Of a stretch of DNA of 64,000 bases, positions 59,744-64,000 are shown in pieces; within the stretch, counting starts at the first letter, position 1; each line of letters begins with the position of its first letter. Where the stretch lies: NCBI RefSeq assembly GCF_030538495.1, contig NZ_JAUNTW010000011.1:21810-85809 (forward strand), in the 5' to 3' direction. This DNA comes from Paracoccus sp. (in: a-proteobacteria) (lineage in GTDB: Bacteria; Pseudomonadota; Alphaproteobacteria; Rhodobacterales; Rhodobacteraceae). The translations under genes and the position numbers were made by a program. The notes beneath the pieces are model-generated. The model made no database searches and was not told the DNA's origin. It saw only the letters and a program-made list of their open reading frames with translations.

Positions 59744-59878
59744 TTGCGTCCCGCGACGGCCGGGGGGCCAGCCCCCCTAGCCCGCCCCACGGGGGCGGGC
59801 GTTCGACGGGAAAAAGGTCCACTGGACCTTTTTCTGATCCGTCTCACCCCAGGATATTTAAGCACAGAAGATAAAGGG
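59741..59878 (+). repeat. intergenic hairpin repeat, copy C (long form)
   Basis: Includes GCCCGCCCC-ACG-GGGGCGGGC (59780-59800) and a long palindrome GAAAAAGGTCCA-C-TGGACCTTTTTC (59810-59834), then CTGATCCGTCTCACCCCAGG and ATATTTAAGCACAGAAGATA. The palindrome with poly-A and poly-T ends looks like a terminator in both directions and lies just after dapA. The reverse complement of about 70 bp recurs at 63235-63307 with two mismatches. Confidence 0.85.
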
Positions 59879-60034
59879 CGGGTAAAGTCCGCGCGTTTCT
59901 TTCCATCAACGAAACCCGCATCCGCCGCAATAAACAGCCTGTGAGCGCCCTCGGATTGTCAGGGAATCGTCACAGTCGGGGGTTTTCATTCCCGGACCTG
60001 CGCCCCATATTGCAGGCATAAGGAAGGAATGCCT
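59879..60034. other. intergenic region after the repeat
   Basis: 156 bp with no supported gene or structure beyond a weak promoter-like AGGAAGGA site for the next gene. Nothing else was seen. Confidence 0.4.
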
Positions 60035-60202
60035 ATGCCGCTGCCGTATTTTCTGTTGCTGATCTGTGCTGTTGCTTTGGCCGCTGCGGTGACGCTGTGG
60101 GTCAGTTTTGCCGCCGGGATCCCGGAAATTATGATTGCGCTGATCGCTCTGTCAGGGGTGGTTGCCCTGCATCTGGGGCAGCGGCGCGACCGGCAGGGCT
60201 GA
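60035..60202 (+). CDS. small membrane protein
   Basis: A 55-residue protein with two hydrophobic segments (YFLLLICAVALAAAVTLWVS; IMIALIALSGVVALHLG) and a short charged tail GQRRDRQG. It is preceded by AGGAAGGA; the second ATG (60035) has proper spacing, and the first (60029) lies inside the site. It sits just before the convergent HNH nuclease gene. Similar tiny proteins are frequent in Rhodobacterales; function is unknown. Confidence 0.6.
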   Translation: MPLPYFLLLICAVALAAAVTLWVSFAAGIPEIMIALIALSGVVALHLGQRRDRQG

Positions 60203-60211
60203 CGGGCCGGA

Positions 60212-60808
60212 TCAGCTTTCCAGTTCCGCGTCCCAATACAGAAAATCCATCCAGCTGTCGTGCAAATGGTTCGGCGGGAAACGCCGTCCGATGCTGTGCA
60301 TTTCTTCGGGGCAGGGCTGGCGCGGGGTTTTGCGCAGGGTCAGGCCGGAATGGCGCAGGCTGCGGTTGGCTTTGCGCAGGTTGCAGGGGCTGCACGCCGC
60401 AACGACGTTTTCCCAACTGGTCACACCGCCGCGTGACCGAGGCACCACATGGTCAAAGGTCAGGTCGCCCTTGGCCCCGCAATACTGACAGCAAAATTCA
60501 TCCCGCAAGAAAAGATTAAAGCGCGTGAAGGCCACGCGCTTTTGAGGTTTTACATAATCTTTCAGCACCACGACCGAAGGTATGCGGAACGCCTGTCGCT
60601 GGCTGCGCACCACTTCGTCATATTCGGCCAATATGGTCACGCGGTCCAGAAACACGGCCTTGATCGCCTCTTGCCACGGCCAGAGCGACAGCGGGTAATA
60701 GGACAGCGGGCGATAATCGGCGTTCAGCACCAGTGCCGGGTGGTGGCGCAGGTTTGCCGGTTCGCGCACGAATTGCGTTCGGAAATCGGTTTGGTGATGA
60801 TCCAACAT
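60212..60808 (-). CDS. HNH endonuclease
   Basis: A 198-residue HNH-family nuclease found as a single gene in many alphaproteobacteria. It has FCCQYCGAKGDLTFDHVVPR and SRGGVTSWENVVAACSPCN: zinc cysteines CxxC and CxxC, catalytic His-Asn-His (FDHVVPRSRGG, WENV, NLRKANR). The N-terminal region PALVLNADYRPLSYYPLSLW with PWQEAIKAVF is shared by this subgroup. The start at 60808 follows AGGAAGGCAGTA. There is no methyltransferase beside it, so it is not part of a restriction system visible here. Confidence 0.92.
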   Translation of the reverse strand: MLDHHQTDFRTQFVREPANLRHHPALVLNADYRPLSYYPLSLWPWQEAIKAVFLDRVTILAEYDEVVRSQRQAFRIPSVVVLKDYVKPQKRVAFTRFNLFLRDEFCCQYCGAKGDLTFDHVVPRSRGGVTSWENVVAACSPCNLRKANRSLRHSGLTLRKTPRQPCPEEMHSIGRRFPPNHLHDSWMDFLYWDAELES

Positions 60809-60994
60809 TACTGCCTTCCTGCCTGCCCCGTGGGGTGGCGGGGCGTCCCGTCGATCCTTGACGCTGACTATATATCGCGGCAGCGCCGAAGCAAGCCCCT
60901 GCATCTGTGCCGGGGGGTTAACTGCGCATAAACGCCGCAGGTGACATGCGTATGACAGATTGCACGCGCGGCGCGGACATGCGACGATTTGACC

Positions 60995-61426
60995 ATGACA
61001 CAGGCACCGAAATTGCTGGGAACCTTGGAAAGCGCGTTATATGCGCGCGATCTGGATGCGGGGCGCGCGTTTTATGAAAACGTGCTGGGACTGCGCGCCT
61101 TTCAGGTGGTGCCGGGGCGGCATGTGTTTTTCCGCGTCAGCGATGATCCCCGCGCGCAGGTGCTGTTGTTGTTCAATCCCGATGCGACGGTGCAACCGCC
61201 CGGCCCGGATGCGCGCCTGCCGGTGCCGCCGCATGGCGCGACGGGGCAGGGGCATTACTGTCTGGCCGCCGATCCGGCCACGCTGGACGATTGGCGCGCG
61301 CATCTGGAACGCGCGGGCGTGGTGATCGAGGCGGATTTTGAATGGCCGGGCGGCGGGCGGTCGCTGTATTTCCGCGATCCGGCCGGCAATTCCATTGAAA
61401 TCGCCGACCCCGCGATCTGGGATTAA
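60995..61426 (+). CDS. VOC/glyoxalase family protein
   Basis: A 143-residue vicinal oxygen chelate protein. The two beta-alpha-beta-beta-beta units begin LESALYARDLDAGRAFYENV and contain LYFRDPAGNSIEIADPAIWD at the end. Metal ligands are likely the His in GRHVFF, the His in QGHYCLA and the Glu in NSIEIA. The reaction is unknown (glyoxalase, dioxygenase or antibiotic resistance relatives exist). The start ATG at 60995 is used; an in-frame TTG at 60989 is possible. Confidence 0.85.
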   Translation: MTQAPKLLGTLESALYARDLDAGRAFYENVLGLRAFQVVPGRHVFFRVSDDPRAQVLLLFNPDATVQPPGPDARLPVPPHGATGQGHYCLAADPATLDDWRAHLERAGVVIEADFEWPGGGRSLYFRDPAGNSIEIADPAIWD

Positions 61427-61447
61427 GGGGGCCGCAGCCCCCTTGGA

Positions 61448-61933
61448 TCAGGCTTTTTCCAGCAGGGCGTTGCCCGCGCTGATGGTGCAGTTGCCGGGCG
61501 AATCCTCGATGTCCACCACGTCAAAGCTGCCGTCATTCAGCAGCGCCGCAAAGCGTTTGCAACGGCCATAGAGCCCCGCCGGGGGCGCGTCGAAATCCAG
61601 ACCCAGCGATTTGGTCAGGCTGCCATCGGCATCGGCCAAGACCTCGATCCCGGCGGCGTCGGCACCGGTTTCGGTCGCCCATGCGGATGCGACAAACGGA
61701 TCGTTCACGGTGATGCAGATGATGCGGGTCACGCCCTTTTCGCGGAATGCATCGGCGCTGCGCACAAAGCTGGGCATATGGGCATTGGTGCAGGTGCCGG
61801 TAAAGGCGCCCGGCACGCCGAAGATCGCCACGCGGCCCGTGGCCAGATCGGTGGTTGCGATTTCCTCGGGGCCGTTTTCGCCCACGCGCAGCAGTTTGCC
61901 GGTGGGCAGGGTATCGCCAGCCTTGATGGTCAT
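61448..61933 (-). CDS. peroxiredoxin (Prx5-type)
   Basis: A 161-residue peroxiredoxin of the Prx5/Grx-dependent group, reducing H2O2 and alkyl hydroperoxides. The peroxidatic Cys is in VPGAFTGTCTNAHMPSF (the family has PGAFTPTCSxxHxP), with further cysteines in YGRCKRFAALL and SPGNCTIS that may act as resolving residues. GAGGACAAC precedes the start. It lies back to back with the ferredoxin reductase gene. Confidence 0.93.
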   Translation of the reverse strand: MTIKAGDTLPTGKLLRVGENGPEEIATTDLATGRVAIFGVPGAFTGTCTNAHMPSFVRSADAFREKGVTRIICITVNDPFVASAWATETGADAAGIEVLADADGSLTKSLGLDFDAPPAGLYGRCKRFAALLNDGSFDVVDIEDSPGNCTISAGNALLEKA

Positions 61934-62011
61934 GTTGTCCTCACTGAATTGCAACGGATTCGGGGTGACTATAGGGTGACACAAGTTTTCAGACCAGAGA
62001 AGGCGCAACAG

Positions 62012-63208
62012 ATGCGGATTGTGATTATCGGGGCGGGGCAGGCGGCGGCGTCCATGGCGGCACGGCTGCGCGCGCAGGGGCATGACGGGCCGCTGACCGT
62101 GATTGGCAATGAACCCGCCGCCCCCTATCAGCGCCCGCCTTTGTCCAAGGCGTATCTGCTGGGCCAGATGGGGCTGGACCGGCTGACCCTGCGCGCGCCG
62201 GAATGGTGGGGCGATCAGGGGATTGATCTGCGCACCGGCGAATCTGCGCGGTCGATTGACCCGGTGCGCCGGGTGGTCACTACGGATCGGGGCGTGGTGG
62301 AATATGACGCACTGGCCCTGACCACGGGGGCCACGCCGCGCCGCCTGCCCGCCGCGATGGGCGGTGATTTGCCCGGAACCTATGTCATCCGCAGTCTGGC
62401 CAATGTCGATGCGCTGGCCCCCGAAATGCAGCCGGGGCGCAACCTGATCGTGATCGGCGGCGGCTATATCGGGCTGGAGGCCGCAGCCGTCGCCCGCAAA
62501 CTGGGCCTGACCGTGACCCTGATCGAGGCCGCGCCGCGTATCCTTGGCCGCGTCGCCGCGACGGAAACCGCGGATATGATCCGCGCGCTGCATCAGGCGC
62601 ATGGGGTCACGATCATGGAAAACACCGGCATCACCCGGATCATGGGGGACGACCGGGCCACCGGGGTCGCGCTGACCGATGGCCGCGAATTGCCCGCTGA
62701 TTTTATCGTGATGGGGATTGGCGTTTTGCCCGAAACCGATCTGGCGCAGACGGCGGGGCTGGCGTTGGATAACGGCATTGCCACCGACGAATATGGCCGC
62801 ACCAGCGACCCGGCGATCTGGGCCGCAGGCGATTGCGCCAGCACCCCCCATCAGGGCGCGCAACTGCGACTGGAAAGCGTGGGCGGTGCGATTGATGCGG
62901 CGGAATGTGTGGCCGACAATATGCTGGGCAAAACTCGCGCCTATACCCCGAAACCGTGGTTCTGGTCGGATCAGTTCGACGCGAAACTGCAAATCGCGGG
63001 GCTGAATACGGGCTATGACGGTGTGATCACGCGCGGCGGCGATGGCCATTCGGGGTCTGTGTGGTATTTCCGCGCCGGGCAGTTGATCGCGGTGGATGCG
63101 CTGAACGACGCGCGCGCTTATATGATCGGTAAACGCCTGATCGAATCGGGCCGCAACGCCGACCCCGCACTGATCCGAACCGCCGATGATCTGAAGGTGC
63201 TGATGTGA
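62012..63208 (+). CDS. FAD-dependent ferredoxin/rubredoxin-type reductase
   Basis: A 398-residue flavoprotein. The N-terminal FAD motif is IVIIGAGQAAASMAARLR, then PPLSKAYLLGQ, the NAD(P)H motif VIGGGYIGLEAAAVARKLG, and the C-terminal FAD-binding IWAAGDCAS. This pattern marks ferredoxin reductases of the dioxygenase and P450 systems (AlkT, CamA). It passes electrons from NAD(P)H to a small iron-sulfur protein that is not adjacent. The start at 62012 follows GAGAAGGCGC. Confidence 0.9.
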   Translation: MRIVIIGAGQAAASMAARLRAQGHDGPLTVIGNEPAAPYQRPPLSKAYLLGQMGLDRLTLRAPEWWGDQGIDLRTGESARSIDPVRRVVTTDRGVVEYDALALTTGATPRRLPAAMGGDLPGTYVIRSLANVDALAPEMQPGRNLIVIGGGYIGLEAAAVARKLGLTVTLIEAAPRILGRVAATETADMIRALHQAHGVTIMENTGITRIMGDDRATGVALTDGRELPADFIVMGIGVLPETDLAQTAGLALDNGIATDEYGRTSDPAIWAAGDCASTPHQGAQLRLESVGGAIDAAECVADNMLGKTRAYTPKPWFWSDQFDAKLQIAGLNTGYDGVITRGGDGHSGSVWYFRAGQLIAVDALNDARAYMIGKRLIESGRNADPALIRTADDLKVLM

Positions 63209-63335
63209 CTGTCTTCTGTGTGCAAATGTCCTTTTGGGGTGAGACGGATCAGAAAAAGGTCCAGTGGACCTTTTTCCCGTCGAACGCACGCCCCTGTGGG
63301 GCGGGCAGGGGGGGCGAAGCGCCCCCGGCTGGCCG
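63208..63335 (-). repeat. intergenic hairpin repeat, copy D (inverted to copy C)
   Basis: Reverse complement of copy C: GGGGTGAGACGGATCAG (63236-63252) is followed by AAAAAGGTCC-AGT-GGACCTTTTT, CCCGTCGAACGCACGCCCCT and GTGGGGCGGGC. A hairpin GGGGGGCGAAGCGCCCCC (63309-63326) ends it. About 70 bp match copy C (59780-59852) with two mismatches. It lies directly between the reductase and rsmD, so it may terminate the former and sits where a ribosome site for rsmD should be. Confidence 0.85.
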
Positions 63336-63338
63336 CGC

Positions 63339-63908
63339 ATGAGAATCGTCGGCGGCAATTTACGCGGTCTGAAACTGGCCGAGGTCGGCGCGGGCGATCC
63401 CGCCGCCCATCTGCGCCCCACGACCGACCGCGTGCGCGAGGCGATTTTTAACCTGCTGATCAACGGCGCGGGGCCAAACCCCATCCCGGGCGCGCGGGTG
63501 CTGGATCTGTTTGCCGGCACCGGCGCCTTGGGGCTTGAAGCGCTGTCACGCGGCGCGGCCCGCGTGGCCTTTGTGGACGAAGGCGTCAAAGCGCGCGCCC
63601 TGATGCGCGACAATATCGAACGCGCTCGCGCCATGGGTGTGACCGATCTGTGGCGGCGCGATGCCACGCGGCTGGGTCCGAATCGCGGCGCGGGATTTGA
63701 TCTGATTTTCCTTGATCCGCCCTATGGTCAGGGATTGGGGGAACGGGCGATTGCCTCGGCTCTGGATGGCGGCTGGATCGCGCCGGGGGCGGTGATTGTC
63801 TGGGAAGACAGCCGCCCGCCGGTCGTTCCGGCACCGTTGGAACAGGTCGATCAGCGCCGTTACGGCGATACGGTGGTGACGCTGGCCCGGATGCCCGCTT
63901 TGCCGTGA
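63339..63908 (+). CDS. rsmD: 16S rRNA (guanine(966)-N(2))-methyltransferase
   Basis: Methylates G966 of 16S rRNA in the 30S subunit. The 189-residue protein begins MRIVGGNLRGLKLAEV, has the SAM site VLDLFAGTGALGLEALSRGA and the catalytic LDPPYGQGLGERA. The motif RPTTDRVREAIFNLL is typical of RsmD. The ATG follows the inverted repeat with no strong ribosome site, so translation may be weak or use sequence within the repeat. Confidence 0.96.
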   Translation: MRIVGGNLRGLKLAEVGAGDPAAHLRPTTDRVREAIFNLLINGAGPNPIPGARVLDLFAGTGALGLEALSRGAARVAFVDEGVKARALMRDNIERARAMGVTDLWRRDATRLGPNRGAGFDLIFLDPPYGQGLGERAIASALDGGWIAPGAVIVWEDSRPPVVPAPLEQVDQRRYGDTVVTLARMPALP

Positions 63909-64000
63909 TTCCGTCATGTTTTTGTTATTTTGCGTTGTTATACTGGTTTTGTGACGTTTGGGCCTGTTTTGGCGTGTGGGGAAAACGCGTTGTTTATCAG
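63909..64000. other. right edge after rsmD
   Basis: 92 bp with a T-rich stretch but no gene or terminator recognisable before the window ends. Confidence 0.4.

Noticed and set aside
60212-60808. HNH nuclease as part of a restriction or phage-defence system
   Set aside because: No methyltransferase, specificity or defence partner genes are nearby; the subgroup is a widespread single gene.
61448-63667. Minus-strand open frame of about 739 codons running through the reductase and rsmD region into the peroxiredoxin
   Set aside because: Only its last 161 codons (61448-61933) form a real peroxiredoxin with its own ribosome site; the rest lies antisense to the FAD reductase and rsmD.

Overview
The window is GC-rich chromosomal DNA of an alphaproteobacterium, almost certainly of the order Rhodobacterales. 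The evidence is two VPLPA-CTERM surface proteins, a short-form hisG with hisZ, the murA-DUF2948-hisD-UPF0262-phosphatase block, the RSP_2647/RSP_2648-type methyltransferase and PIN pair, an Entner-Doudoroff zwf-pgl-pgi/edd set, and C-terminal DUF families (DUF2842, DUF333) common in that order. The genus cannot be fixed from the sequence. No phage, insertion sequence, integrase, CRISPR array or toxin-antitoxin island was seen. This is mostly core metabolism and housekeeping, so the interest lies in regulation, gene structure and small decay events.

Layout. 1-4057: part of a peptide-type ABC importer (permease, binding protein) with a divergent GntR regulator and an IclR regulator. 4058-4496: AT-rich control region. 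4497-8093: mannose-1-phosphate guanylyltransferase, cytidylate kinase and a beta-helix VPLPA-CTERM protein. 8142-14470: a leftward run with cobalamin-dependent methionine synthase split into two overlapping genes, a small exported protein, a DjlA-like J-domain protein, a GNAT acetyltransferase and trpA. 14682-17206: a second VPLPA-CTERM protein, ychF and a decayed copy of the ychF 3' end. 17207-23396: a TetR-like regulator, tRNA-Thr, then murA, hisD and neighbours. 23393-31919: an FMN riboswitch with a riboflavin transporter, then sugar catabolism genes and an RNA methyltransferase/PIN pair. 31980-38523: ftsY, a shortened cytochrome b561-like gene, hisS-hisZ-hisG, slyX, a thiE-like gene and trmJ. 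38630-45576: ctaA, carboxypeptidase M32, purA, thiamine pyrophosphokinase, ispG and lipoproteins. 45566-52664: an AlkD-like protein, prpE, plsC-ftsX-ftsE, a zinc-ribbon membrane protein and a glycosyltransferase-like protein. 52661-64000: ileS, a frameshifted formamidase, slt, dapA, an HNH nuclease, VOC and peroxiredoxin proteins, a ferredoxin reductase and rsmD.

How the genes work together. zwf, pgl and edd form the upper Entner-Doudoroff route, with pgi feeding it. zwf, edd and prpE each have a near-palindromic 14-bp site (core GTTAnCGnTAA) upstream, pointing to one LacI-type regulator of carbon flow, most likely a CceR homologue. The two VPLPA-CTERM proteins and the GDP-mannose enzyme suggest exosortase-dependent surface display and polysaccharide export. 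Many genes overlap by 1, 4 or 8 nt (metH halves, hisS/hisZ/hisG, zwf/pgl, plsC/ftsX/ftsE, DUF2842/thiN, methyltransferase/PIN), which indicates translational coupling.

Points worth a second look are the split methionine synthase with a perfect inverted repeat in its leader, the coupled RNA methyltransferase/PIN pair, the riboflavin riboswitch-transporter unit, the shared carbon-control sites, the frameshifted formamidase, the cytochrome b561-like gene lacking most of helix 1, the decayed ychF repeat, and a four-copy family of intergenic hairpin repeats, two of which are inverted around a 3.4-kb segment.
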